29,871 nt of DNA from Candidatus Gastranaerophilales bacterium (lineage in GTDB: Bacteria > Cyanobacteriota > Vampirovibrionia > Gastranaerophilales > JAQUYY01). The number at the start of each line of letters is the position of its first letter. Within the stretch, counting starts at the first letter, position 1. The notes under the pieces were generated by a model. That model worked only from the letters and a program-made list of their open reading frames with translations, did no database searches and was not told the origin of the DNA. Of this stretch, positions 14,409 through 21,530 are shown piece after piece. Position numbers and translations under genes: made by a program. The stretch spans positions 1-29,871 of the forward strand of contig JAQUYY010000001.1 in assembly GCA_028691575.1 (NCBI GenBank), written 5' to 3'.

Positions 14409-14704
14409 GAAGCTGTCTGGTCAAAAACATTTTTTAAGGGTAACCCATATCATTGCTATCCTTACAACATTTTCTGCTGTTAAAGTTAAGATTTCAAAGT
14501 CTTTTGATGCTCTCCTGAAATTATTAATCCAGGCAAAAGTCCTCTCCACTATCCATCTTTTGGGCAAAATAGCAAATTCATCTTTAACTCTCATTGATAT
14601 ATGTATAAATTTTTTTAAAATATTCTGTACATAATCTACAGATGTGCCTCTATAACCTGCATCGGCAGAAAATGCTTTTATAGTTCTTCCTGCTTTTCTG
14701 ACTG
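14409..14704 (-). mobile_element. IS5-family transposase C-terminal remnant
   Basis: Reverse-strand translation gives GRTIKAFSADAGYRGTSVDY, then DEFAILPKRWIVERTFAWIN and a stop (TGA) at 14421-14423. SADAGYRG and the WIVERTFAW segment are the second Asp and the Glu regions of the DDE domain of IS5-type transposases. The outer edge GAAGCTGTCTGGTCAAA (from 14409) looks like an IS terminal inverted repeat and interrupts the recombinase fragment after a TTA. The 5' part of the transposase is missing; sequence from about 14700 belongs to another gene. Confidence 0.75.
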
Positions 14705-15109
14705 TATTTTTTCTTCTTCTATTTTTTGAGCCTTTGCCATTTCTAACTTTATAAGTTTTTCTTCTTTCCTTCTATCTAATCTTCTTATAGCCTGTATAAA
14801 GCATTCTACATTTTCAACACTTTTTTTAGCTTTTTCTATTGTTTTATTTGTAAAAATATACTTATCTACAAAGCTGAAACTACTAAAAACATCTTTTGTT
14901 AAAGGTTGTGCGTAATTTTCAACATAGGCATATTTTTGAGCCCAGTCAGCTTGTTGAGAAATTTCTTTTTCTGTAAAACAATCATGAAATCCAGAAAAAG
15001 AAACTTTTTTGTTTACCCCTATTTTAGTTTCAATATTTTTTTTTGAACTTTCTAATTTATAGGAAGGATTGTTGGTTTGAAAATATATGGGATTTGGTGG
15101 TATCTTCAT
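14678..15109 (-). CDS. Hypothetical protein, 3' end cut by the IS remnant
   Basis: 143 aa starting MKIPPNPIYFQTNN. It contains a KKVSFSGF segment near residues 34-41, a central part rich in Tyr/Phe/Asp, and a long Lys/Glu-rich helix from about residue 100 to the end. The last residues and stop (14678-14680) lie within or next to the IS5-like remnant, so the natural C-terminus is probably lost. No signal peptide or membrane helix. It begins 8 nt after the stop of the upstream gene at 15118-15423 and is likely in one unit with it. I do not recognise a family. Confidence 0.5.
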   Translation of the reverse strand: MKIPPNPIYFQTNNPSYKLESSKKNIETKIGVNKKVSFSGFHDCFTEKEISQQADWAQKYAYVENYAQPLTKDVFSSFSFVDKYIFTNKTIEKAKKSVENVECFIQAIRRLDRRKEEKLIKLEMAKAQKIEEEKIQSEKQEEL

Positions 15110-15117
15110 TTTTCTCT

Positions 15118-15423
15118 TTACTCTAACATTTTCTTAATTTGAGCCATGCCTTTATCTAGTAGTTTTTTGTGTTCATATTCACTCAAGAAGTCTCTTATTT
15201 CAAGTTTTTCTGCATTATCGGCAACCAGCTCTATACAATTTTTGTTTTCTGGAGTAATTGCCAAAATAAAATCGTCTATATCATCAATTTTTAGCTTATC
15301 TGCATTTTTAGCAACAATCTCTATTGCATCTTTAGTTTCAGGGGTAATATGCCCTAGTATGCTGGCGATTTGAGAAGCATTTTCGATTTTTAATTCATTT
15401 TTATATTTTGCTAATAATGGCAT
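15118..15423 (-). CDS. Repeat-containing hypothetical protein, N-terminus truncated
   Basis: 101 aa from the ATG, but the same frame stays open upstream to about 15495 with no start codon and encodes another repeat unit (SITPDNKDFAFDEV). The units are about 33 residues: ITPETKDAIEIVAKNADKLKI and ITPENKNCIELVADNAEKLEI, each followed by a short Asp-rich link. This suggests an alpha-helical tandem-repeat protein of which only the end survives. No signal or membrane segment. Adjacent to the gene at 14678-15109. Family unknown. Confidence 0.5.
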   Translation of the reverse strand: MPLLAKYKNELKIENASQIASILGHITPETKDAIEIVAKNADKLKIDDIDDFILAITPENKNCIELVADNAEKLEIRDFLSEYEHKKLLDKGMAQIKKMLE

Positions 15424-15513
15424 TACTTCATCAAATGCAAAATCTTTATTATCTGGTGTAATTGATTGGAGATACTTGTTGGTATATAGGAGTCATTTTC
15501 TCAAAGATACAAA

Positions 15514-15543
15514 TTTCCTTTATTCTAAAATTTTTGCTATTAT
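15514..15543 (+). promoter_or_regulatory. Candidate crcB promoter
   Basis: TTTCCT (15514-15519), 18 bp, TATTAT (15538-15543), 31 nt before the ATG at 15575. Moderate match. Confidence 0.4.
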
Positions 15544-15574
15544 AGTTTTATAAAAGATGAACAGGAAGTGGAAA

Positions 15575-15949
15575 ATGAATTTTTTAATGGTTTTTTTAGG
15601 CGGAGGACTAGGATCTGTCCTGAGATATTTTATTAAAGTCCTTTGTGACAAGCATATCGGATATTTTTATCCCTGGGGAACTTTTACTGTAAATATATTA
15701 GGCAGCTTATTTTTAGGCTTTTGCATAACGTTGCTTATCGACAAATACTCATCTTTAGATACTTCAACAAAATTATTTTTAACCGTGGGCTTAGCTGGAG
15801 GCTTTACGACATTCAGCACTTTTTGTTTTGAATCTGTCAATTTTATAAAAGACGGACACTTTCAAATAAGCCTTTTATACATGTTATCAAGCACAATTTT
15901 AGGACTATTAGCGGTTATAATCGGAATGAACATTGCAAAAACAATCTAA
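15575..15949 (+). CDS. crcB: Fluoride efflux channel CrcB (Fluc)
   Basis: 124-aa four-helix membrane protein that exports fluoride as an antiparallel dimer. Signatures: GGGLGSVLRYF near the N-terminus, WGTFTVNILGSLFLGF (the conserved Asn of the pore), and GLAGGFTTFSTFCFE, which contains the central Na+ site and the phenylalanine track. Start chosen at 15575 because AGGAAG (15563-15568) has a 6-nt spacer to it; the in-frame ATG at 15557 would add six charged residues and lacks a ribosome site. No fluoride riboswitch is evident upstream. The next gene starts 9 nt after the stop. Confidence 0.92.
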   Translation: MNFLMVFLGGGLGSVLRYFIKVLCDKHIGYFYPWGTFTVNILGSLFLGFCITLLIDKYSSLDTSTKLFLTVGLAGGFTTFSTFCFESVNFIKDGHFQISLLYMLSSTILGLLAVIIGMNIAKTI

Positions 15950-15958
15950 GAGGAACTT

Positions 15959-16897
15959 ATGAGAATTTTATTTTTTGGCGTACCTGATATGGGAATAATT
16001 TGTTTTAACGCACTTGTGGCAAAACACCTCAAAAGTCTTGTCGGCGTCGTCCCTCCCGCTCCTACACATGCTGCTTTTACAATGATGATGAGTGCTGCCG
16101 AAGAACATAATTTACCTTGTATTTATTTTTCAAATTCCCCAAAAGAAAAACCTTTTATTGAAAAAATAAAACAATTAGAGCCTGATATCGGCATTGTTTG
16201 TGCGTTCAATCATTTAATTTCTCAGGAAATCATTGATATTTTTCCTCAAGGCATAATTAATTGCCATCCGTCACTTTTACCCGATTACAGAGGAGGAAAT
16301 CCTTATTTTCATGTAATTGCAAACAACGAAGAGCAAACGGGCGTAACTTTTCATTATATGGACAGCTCGTTTGATACAGGGGATATTATTTATCAGCGAA
16401 AAATTCCATTGGCTAAAAATGAAACAATCGGAACTTTGTTCAATAAATTAAATATGCTTTCTGCACAAATGGTAGTTGAACTTGTGGATAATTTAGAAAG
16501 TGGTCAAAAATTGCCAAGAGTGCCTCAAATAAACCATGAAAACCTTAGGAAAGCTCCTTCTGTCAAACAAGAAATTGGGGATACTTTCATAAAATGGGAG
16601 TGGGAAGCCTATTATATAGAAAGTTTTATACGGGCATGCAATCCGTTTTGGGGAGCAGTAACCAATTTTAGAGGATGTCTTACTAAAATTTGGAGCGGGT
16701 ATTATGCTTCGGATAAAACCTATTCAAATGTACAACTCGGAACAATTGTAGAAGTTTCAACAGATAAAATCGGTATATTAACAGGCAAAGGTGTATTTTA
16801 TCCGACTTGTTTTACAATCGGCAGCTTTGTTTTAACTGAAATAAAAGATTTTATCTCTAGAACTAATCCCAAAGTGGGGGAAAGATTTTTAAGCTGA
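15959..16897 (+). CDS. Methionyl-tRNA formyltransferase-like protein
   Basis: 312 aa. The N-terminal formyltransferase domain has the catalytic N101 and H103 in INCHPSLLPDYRGGNP and the aspartate motif FDTGD at 138-142. The C-terminal part (NPFWGAVTNFRGCLTKIWSGYY, about 228-250) fits the Fmt C-terminal OB-like domain, and the length equals Fmt (about 315). Fmt formylates the initiator Met-tRNA using 10-formyl-THF. However, classical Fmt has RGAAPI where this has RGGNPY, as in formyltransferases acting on sugars or other amines, so it may be a second, non-Fmt enzyme. Cotranscribed with crcB. Confidence 0.7.
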   Translation: MRILFFGVPDMGIICFNALVAKHLKSLVGVVPPAPTHAAFTMMMSAAEEHNLPCIYFSNSPKEKPFIEKIKQLEPDIGIVCAFNHLISQEIIDIFPQGIINCHPSLLPDYRGGNPYFHVIANNEEQTGVTFHYMDSSFDTGDIIYQRKIPLAKNETIGTLFNKLNMLSAQMVVELVDNLESGQKLPRVPQINHENLRKAPSVKQEIGDTFIKWEWEAYYIESFIRACNPFWGAVTNFRGCLTKIWSGYYASDKTYSNVQLGTIVEVSTDKIGILTGKGVFYPTCFTIGSFVLTEIKDFISRTNPKVGERFLS

Positions 16898-16941
16898 TTT
16901 TTATTAAAATAAAAGATGTAAAAGCTTAAAAGGTAAATTTT

Positions 16942-17478
16942 ATGAAAAATTCAATGGAAGAAAAAACAATATCATCTGTGCAAAAACATAGGGGCTTGAT
17001 TATTAATGTTCGAGAAGATACGGTTATTTTTGAAGACGGTTCTGAGCATAAAAGAGAAGTTGCAACTCACCCGGGAGGTGTCGTAATTGCAGCATTTAAT
17101 AATAAAAATGAAATTTTATTGATTCGACAATGGCGTCATCCCATTCAAAAAAAATTGATTGAGCTTCCTGCCGGAAAACTTGATTATGGCGAAGATCCTT
17201 TTGTGGCAGCCAAAAGAGAACTCGAAGAAGAAACGGGTTTTATTGCAAATAAATGGAAGAAATTAGGCGAAATATACTCTACCCCGGGATTTTGTGATGA
17301 AAAACTGCACATTTACAGAGCCGATAATTTAACAAAAACCCAAACAAACTTTGATGATGGCGAATATATAGAAACTTTTTGTATTAGTTTCAAAGAAGCC
17401 ATAAATATGATAAAATTATCAAAAATACAAGATGCAAAAACAATAGCAGCTATAGGAATGCTCAATTGGAATGAATAA
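16942..17478 (+). CDS. Nudix hydrolase (ADP-ribose pyrophosphatase-like)
   Basis: 178 aa. The Nudix box G-x5-E-x7-REL-x-EE-x-GF is complete at residues 78-100 (GKLDYGE...RELEEETGF). HPGGVVIAA and IRQWRHPIQKKLIELPAGKL upstream, and the STPGF region downstream, are typical of the ADP-ribose pyrophosphatase (NudF/YqkG) subgroup, which splits ADP-ribose into AMP and ribose 5-phosphate. AAAAGGT lies before the ATG. It overlaps the next gene by 8 nt, so the two are translationally coupled. Confidence 0.9.
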   Translation: MKNSMEEKTISSVQKHRGLIINVREDTVIFEDGSEHKREVATHPGGVVIAAFNNKNEILLIRQWRHPIQKKLIELPAGKLDYGEDPFVAAKRELEEETGFIANKWKKLGEIYSTPGFCDEKLHIYRADNLTKTQTNFDDGEYIETFCISFKEAINMIKLSKIQDAKTIAAIGMLNWNE

Positions 17479-18274
17479 TATTAAATTAATAGTACTAGAT
17501 ATTGATGGAACCCTTATGGATAAGAACTTTCACATCTCAGATGGGGTGAAAAACGTTATCTCAAAAGCAATTTCAAAAGATATAAAAGTAGTTCTCGCAA
17601 CAGGCAGAATGCATAGTGCAACTGTTCCTATTGCCAAAAAATTAGGCATAACAACACCTTTAATTACATATCAAGGTGCTATGATCAGAGAATATCTGAA
17701 TTCTGATAAAATTCTTTTTCATGAGCCTGTTGAGGATAAGTTTTCAAGAAAAATAATTGCCGAATTAAGACAAAAAGACGTTCAAATTAATGTTTACATG
17801 GATGATATTTTATTTGTTGAAACAGAAGGTGCTATTTTAAAAGAATATGCGAATAAACGATTTATTTCTTATAAAAAAGTAAATTCCTTTGATAAAGTTG
17901 AAAAAATTGAAGCTACAAAAATTCTTGCAATGGCAAAAACATCACAATATGCAGATGATTTAACGGATTATCTTAACCAAAAGTATTCTCAAGATTTATA
18001 TATAACAAAATCCATGCCTGAATACTGTGAAATAGCTGACAACAAGGTTTCTAAGGGCAAAGCTATTTTATATCTGGCAAATTTATGGAATATTAACAAA
18101 TCTCAAATTATGGCAGCAGGAGACGGCGAAAACGATATTGAAATGCTTAAAATTGCAGGTTTATCTGTTGTTATGGGCAATGCCAGTAATAAAGTTAAAC
18201 AAAATGCTGATTTTATAACAGATACGGTTGATAACGACGGAATCGTTACCGCTATTGAAAAATTTGCACTTTAA
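17471..18274 (+). CDS. Cof-type HAD-superfamily phosphatase
   Basis: 267-aa cytosolic phosphatase of HAD class IIB. Motif I DIDGT with nucleophile D10 and D12; motif II near ATGR (43-46); motif III lysine K195 in SKGKA; motif IV GDGEND at 217-222, with the Cof cap between. Family members hydrolyse sugar phosphates, FMN or PLP; specificity cannot be read here. Overlap with the Nudix gene suggests the pair handles related phosphorylated metabolites. Confidence 0.9.
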   Translation: MNNIKLIVLDIDGTLMDKNFHISDGVKNVISKAISKDIKVVLATGRMHSATVPIAKKLGITTPLITYQGAMIREYLNSDKILFHEPVEDKFSRKIIAELRQKDVQINVYMDDILFVETEGAILKEYANKRFISYKKVNSFDKVEKIEATKILAMAKTSQYADDLTDYLNQKYSQDLYITKSMPEYCEIADNKVSKGKAILYLANLWNINKSQIMAAGDGENDIEMLKIAGLSVVMGNASNKVKQNADFITDTVDNDGIVTAIEKFAL

Positions 18275-18282
18275 TTCATCAA

Positions 18283-18308
18283 ATAAAGCTTACTTTATCG
18301 ACTTTTTT
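18283..18308 (+). terminator. Weak candidate terminator after the HAD gene
   Basis: ATAAAG-CTTA-CTTTAT (18283-18298) followed by a T run at 18303-18308. The stem is short and AT-rich. Confidence 0.35.
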
Positions 18309-18331
18309 ATTATAAACCTTTTCCCCACTTA

Positions 18332-19057
18332 TTATTCAGCTTTGCAAGTTCCTGTTGTATAATCTATATCATCACAATATAAGGCTAATTTTGAACAGTG
18401 TTGTCCCAGATTAGCACTGGTTGATGTAGAATCTTCAAGGCAAGAATATGTTCCGGGGGCGCTCGGATCTGAGTTCCAACCATGTACTTTGACTATTCCG
18501 TTAGGACGCCCACCACAATAAAAAATATCTTTTCCCTGCATATTAGGCTTTTTAGAACCATTTACATCTACTCCAAAATAAACCAATTGACAATCGGCTG
18601 ATCCGTCGACACATCTGTTTCTGACAGCACCAATTCTCACATAAGCTCCATTTGATAGTATCGCAGTATATTGTACAGAAAAATTACTATTTATTTCTGT
18701 TCCATTTAAAGTAAAATATTCGCCAACTTCGTGCCAACAAGGATTGTCGGTTGTTTCTGTTGCAGAAGAGGGACCTTTTTTTATGTAATTCATTTTTTCC
18801 AAAAGGAGATTACCAAAAGTATTATCTAATTCACTGCTATTACCCTCTGCTGTAAAAACACCGTTTAAAGTACCTCCATGATCTAAAGATGCAAGCCTCC
18901 AAGCCTGCGAAATATCTGCATAAGATTTTTTCCATTTTGCGATATTTTCAGCGTTGTTTGTTGTACCAAACAACATCGGCGTTACGATGGAGGCAATTAT
19001 CCCGATTATAGCAATTACTATTAATGTTTCTGCCAGCGTAAAGCCAAGTTTTTTCAT
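18332..19057 (-). CDS. Pilin/pseudopilin-like protein (third copy)
   Basis: 241 aa. Short leader MKKLG with the classical Gly at -1 (G^FTLAE, Glu at E10), hydrophobic helix, TPMLFGTTNNAE. The globular part is more divergent than in the tandem pair but keeps DVNGSKKPN..GKDIF and a series of Cys, and ends with an extra Cys-containing tail (CSKLALYCDDIDYTTGTCKAE) instead of CSAKYLYE. GGGAAT precedes the ATG. It stands alone, downstream of and on the same strand as the min operon but after that operon's terminator. Confidence 0.85.
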   Translation of the reverse strand: MKKLGFTLAETLIVIAIIGIIASIVTPMLFGTTNNAENIAKWKKSYADISQAWRLASLDHGGTLNGVFTAEGNSSELDNTFGNLLLEKMNYIKKGPSSATETTDNPCWHEVGEYFTLNGTEINSNFSVQYTAILSNGAYVRIGAVRNRCVDGSADCQLVYFGVDVNGSKKPNMQGKDIFYCGGRPNGIVKVHGWNSDPSAPGTYSCLEDSTSTSANLGQHCSKLALYCDDIDYTTGTCKAE

Positions 19058-19146
19058 GAGAATATTCCCTTTTTTATTACAACAATAAAATTATTATATA
19101 GAATAAAGCAAATAATATCAATAAACTGTTTACATTACTTTTAGCG

Positions 19147-19182
19147 AAAAACCTCTGTTTTGTTAGATTACGGAGGCTTTTT
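19147..19182 (-). terminator. Terminator of the min operon
   Basis: On the minus strand AAAAAG, then CCTCCG (19171-19176) pairing with CAGAGG (19152-19157, one G-U), then TTTTT. Located 19 nt after the minE stop; the A/T flanks make it symmetrical. Confidence 0.6.
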
Positions 19183-19200
19183 ATTTAAAAATATTAAAAT

Positions 19201-19743
19201 TTATTTAACTTCTATAGTTTCTTCTTGCGAAGATTCTTTTTTATTCTCTTTTTTGTTAATTATTTCATTTTGTTCTTTTTTATCACATTCATTGTCATTT
19301 TTTTCTTCACAAGTTGAAACAATATTTTTTTCAGTTTCTTCCTCTAAATTAGCTTCTGATTCAATTTCTGCTTCTAATGAATTTAGTTTTTCCTGTTTTT
19401 GAACTTTTTCTCTCTCTGCTGCTTCTATTTCTTCTTTCTTTTTGGCTCTAAGAACCGGAATACTTGCAACAAGCGCAATTGTATTGGTTTCACTCTCAAG
19501 GTTTAAATCAAGTGCTTCTCTATCAATTTCTACATATTTAGAAATAACGTCAACAAGCTCATCTTTCATTTTAGAAAGTGTGGCAGGATCAAGATTTGTT
19601 CTGTCATGCATAAGAACAAGTTTTAATCTGTTTTTTGCATCTTCTTTTGATGTATTTTCATTTTCTTTCGTTGAAAAACTTGCAGCAATCAAATTATTAC
19701 ATCTTACGATTATATCACTTAACATTTCATTTATAGCTCTCAT
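19201..19743 (-). CDS. minE: Cell division topological factor MinE with long charged tail
   Basis: 180 aa, about twice the usual 85-100. Residues 36-100 match MinE: AKNRLKLVLMHDRTNLDP, MKDELVDVISKYVEID and IALVASIPVLRAK, covering the MinD-activating and topological-specificity parts. Residues 101-180 are an extension of almost only Glu, Lys, Asn, Ser and Asp, probably a helix followed by disordered tail, ending ESSQEETIEVK. MinE stimulates MinD ATPase and drives its oscillation, placing the division site. It lies 18 nt after minD with AAAGGGGG as ribosome site. The MinE assignment is firm; the role of the tail is unknown. Confidence 0.9.
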   Translation of the reverse strand: MRAINEMLSDIIVRCNNLIAASFSTKENENTSKEDAKNRLKLVLMHDRTNLDPATLSKMKDELVDVISKYVEIDREALDLNLESETNTIALVASIPVLRAKKKEEIEAAEREKVQKQEKLNSLEAEIESEANLEEETEKNIVSTCEEKNDNECDKKEQNEIINKKENKKESSQEETIEVK

Positions 19744-19761
19744 TTATTAAATCCCCCTTTC

Positions 19762-20565
19762 CTACTTAGCAACGGCAAAAAAATTCTTAACTTTTTCAAT
19801 CCAAGTAGGCGGTTCGTTTAAGTCTAAGAACGGCACTTCTTCACCATTAATTCTTTTAGCTACATTTAAATACGCTTGACCGGCTTTTGAAGAATTTTCA
19901 TTGACAATAGGCTCACCCTTGTTTGTACTTGTAATAATGCCTACATCTTCAGGAATTACGCCTAAAAGATTAACTGAAAGAATATCTAAAACATCTTCAA
20001 CACTCATCATATCATTTGTTTTAATTAAATTAGGGCGAACTCTGTTTAAAACAAGTTTATAGCTTTCTATTTTTTCATTTGCTTCTAAAAGCCCAATAAT
20101 TCTATCGGCATCACGAACGGCAGACATTTCAGGCGTTGTAATGACAATAGCTTCAGTTGCACCTGCAACGGCATTTTGAAAACCCTGTTCAATTCCGGCA
20201 GGACAATCTACCAAAACAAAATCAAATTCTTCTTTTAATTTTTCACAAATATCTTTCATTTGTTCAGAGGAAAGTGCTGATTTATCACGTGTTTGAGCTG
20301 CAGCGAGAAGAACAAGATTGGGATTTTTTTTATCTTTTACCAGAGCTTGTTTTAACTTGCATCTTTCTTCTATAACATCAATAATTGTATAAACAATTCG
20401 ATTTTCCAATCCCATAAGCAAATCAAGGTTTCTAAGACCGATATCAGTATCAATCATTGCTACTTTTGCGCCATTTTTTGCAAGAGCAGTTCCTATATTT
20501 GCTGTTGAAGTTGTTTTGCCTACACCGCCCTTACCAGACGTTACAACTATTACTCTTCCGGCCAT
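19762..20565 (-). CDS. minD: Septum-site-determining ATPase MinD
   Basis: 267 aa. Deviant Walker A KGGVGKT at 12-18, IDTDIGLRNLD near 38-48, Walker B VLVDCPAG and PEMSAVRDADRI, and an amphipathic C-terminal membrane-targeting helix WIEKVKNFF near 254-262. MinD dimerises with ATP on the membrane, recruits MinC and is released by MinE. Length is typical (about 265-270). AGGAGG precedes the ATG. Middle gene of the C-D-E order. Confidence 0.97.
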   Translation of the reverse strand: MAGRVIVVTSGKGGVGKTTSTANIGTALAKNGAKVAMIDTDIGLRNLDLLMGLENRIVYTIIDVIEERCKLKQALVKDKKNPNLVLLAAAQTRDKSALSSEQMKDICEKLKEEFDFVLVDCPAGIEQGFQNAVAGATEAIVITTPEMSAVRDADRIIGLLEANEKIESYKLVLNRVRPNLIKTNDMMSVEDVLDILSVNLLGVIPEDVGIITSTNKGEPIVNENSSKAGQAYLNVAKRINGEEVPFLDLNEPPTWIEKVKNFFAVAK

Positions 20566-20586
20566 ACTCTGGTTTTCCTCCTATTA

Positions 20587-21273
20587 TTATCCATTTAAAG
20601 AATGAATTATTATCTCACCGTCAACAATTTTAGCTTCTTCAGGCACATATGCATCGGGTTTTTCAATTTTTTCCATATGAACTTTATCGGGACGTCTTGC
20701 GTAAAGATCCGCAAGCCTTAATTGAATAGCGTTTATTTTTAAAGCTCTTATTGATGCGCTTCTGTTTCCTTTAGCTCCGGCATGGGCAATTCCGCTGAGG
20801 ATGCCCCATATGGTTACATCACCCGAGGCTATAATTTCAGACCCCGGATTGCAATCGCCGATAACGACAATATTTCCGTCAAATTCAATAGTCTGTCCCG
20901 AGCGCAAAGTTTGTTTTAAATAAAAAGTTTGCACCGATGAGCCTTTTATATCGGAATTTGCACTTTGCATTCCATCTTTTTCTTTGCTTTCATGATTTTT
21001 GCTGGCAACTGCCAAGCCTGCTTTTAGCGACGCTAATTGTGTTTTTGGCGAATCTGTATGAACCAGCATTAAATCAATCCCGAAATTTTCCAAAATGGAT
21101 TTGATACTGAAAATATGTGACTCTGTTAAATCTATATCACCTAATTGTAACTGAATTCCTTGTCCCTTGTACTCTTCTTTTTCGGCAATATTGCTAATTT
21201 CAAGAAGAACAGAGGTGGTGTTTTTGCAGTTTGAAAAATCTACGAAATTTTTTTCCGTTAATAAATTAGTCAT
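20587..21273 (-). CDS. minC: Septum formation inhibitor MinC
   Basis: 228 aa from the ATG at 21273; an in-frame GTG at 21282 would add MVG. The N-terminal domain (to about 100) is weakly conserved, as is usual. The C-terminal beta-helix domain starts near 117 (TFYLKQTLRSGQTIEFDGNIVVIGD) and includes GDVTIWGILSGIAHAGA and IRALKINAIQLRLAD, the MinD- and FtsZ-contacting MinC core. MinC blocks FtsZ polymerisation away from midcell. First gene of the operon; a strong dyad lies upstream at 21314-21332. Confidence 0.94.
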   Translation of the reverse strand: MTNLLTEKNFVDFSNCKNTTSVLLEISNIAEKEEYKGQGIQLQLGDIDLTESHIFSIKSILENFGIDLMLVHTDSPKTQLASLKAGLAVASKNHESKEKDGMQSANSDIKGSSVQTFYLKQTLRSGQTIEFDGNIVVIGDCNPGSEIIASGDVTIWGILSGIAHAGAKGNRSASIRALKINAIQLRLADLYARRPDKVHMEKIEKPDAYVPEEAKIVDGEIIIHSLNG

Positions 21274-21282
21274 GCCAACCAC

Positions 21283-21530
21283 TCACTTTTTCAATTATCC
21301 AAGTCGTTATAAGTATATCCTTATAGGATATATTAAAGAACCATAAAACACAATCTGTTGTTAGTTTTTTGTTAATAAAAATCAATAAAACAGCCAAATT
21401 CAATAATGAACTGTTATTCAACATTTACATGAGTATTTATAAACAAATCTTAATTATAAAAGTTAATATTTAAAGTATTTTAGGCTCTATTCTTATATAA
21501 TATTTATAATTATGTTAAATTGGAGTTAAT
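21283..21530. promoter_or_regulatory. Divergent minC/dnaB promoter region with a 19-bp dyad
   Basis: TATATCCT-TAT-AGGATATA (21314-21332) is a perfect 8-3-8 dyad about 40 bp before the minC start. TATAAT occurs at 21496-21501 and again at 21505-21510, 20-35 bp before dnaB, without a clear -35 box. The rest is AT-rich with no gene. Confidence 0.5.

Larger units (their letters stand above)
9767..15430. mobile_element. Degraded integrative element (prophage-like) at the 3' end of ssrA
   Basis: The left border is the ssrA 3' end (9839). Inside are a large serine recombinase, a SWIM protein, XRE-type regulators in divergent phage-like arrangement, a portal-gene remnant, a second recombinase fragment and an IS5-like remnant; housekeeping genes resume at crcB. 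Serine-recombinase islands in ssrA are known from Dehalococcoides, where short direct repeats of the ssrA 3' end mark the borders. I found no second copy of that end by reading, so the right border (about 15430-15550) is uncertain and may be lost. Confidence 0.65.

Noticed and set aside
9840..15556. Second copy of the ssrA 3' end (right attachment site)
   Set aside because: Read through for CTCCGTCTCCACC-like sequence and found only an unrelated CTCTCCACTATCC inside the IS remnant. Not claimed; an alignment should confirm.
15544..15574. Fluoride riboswitch upstream of crcB
   Set aside because: The space between promoter and start is too short and lacks the conserved riboswitch core.
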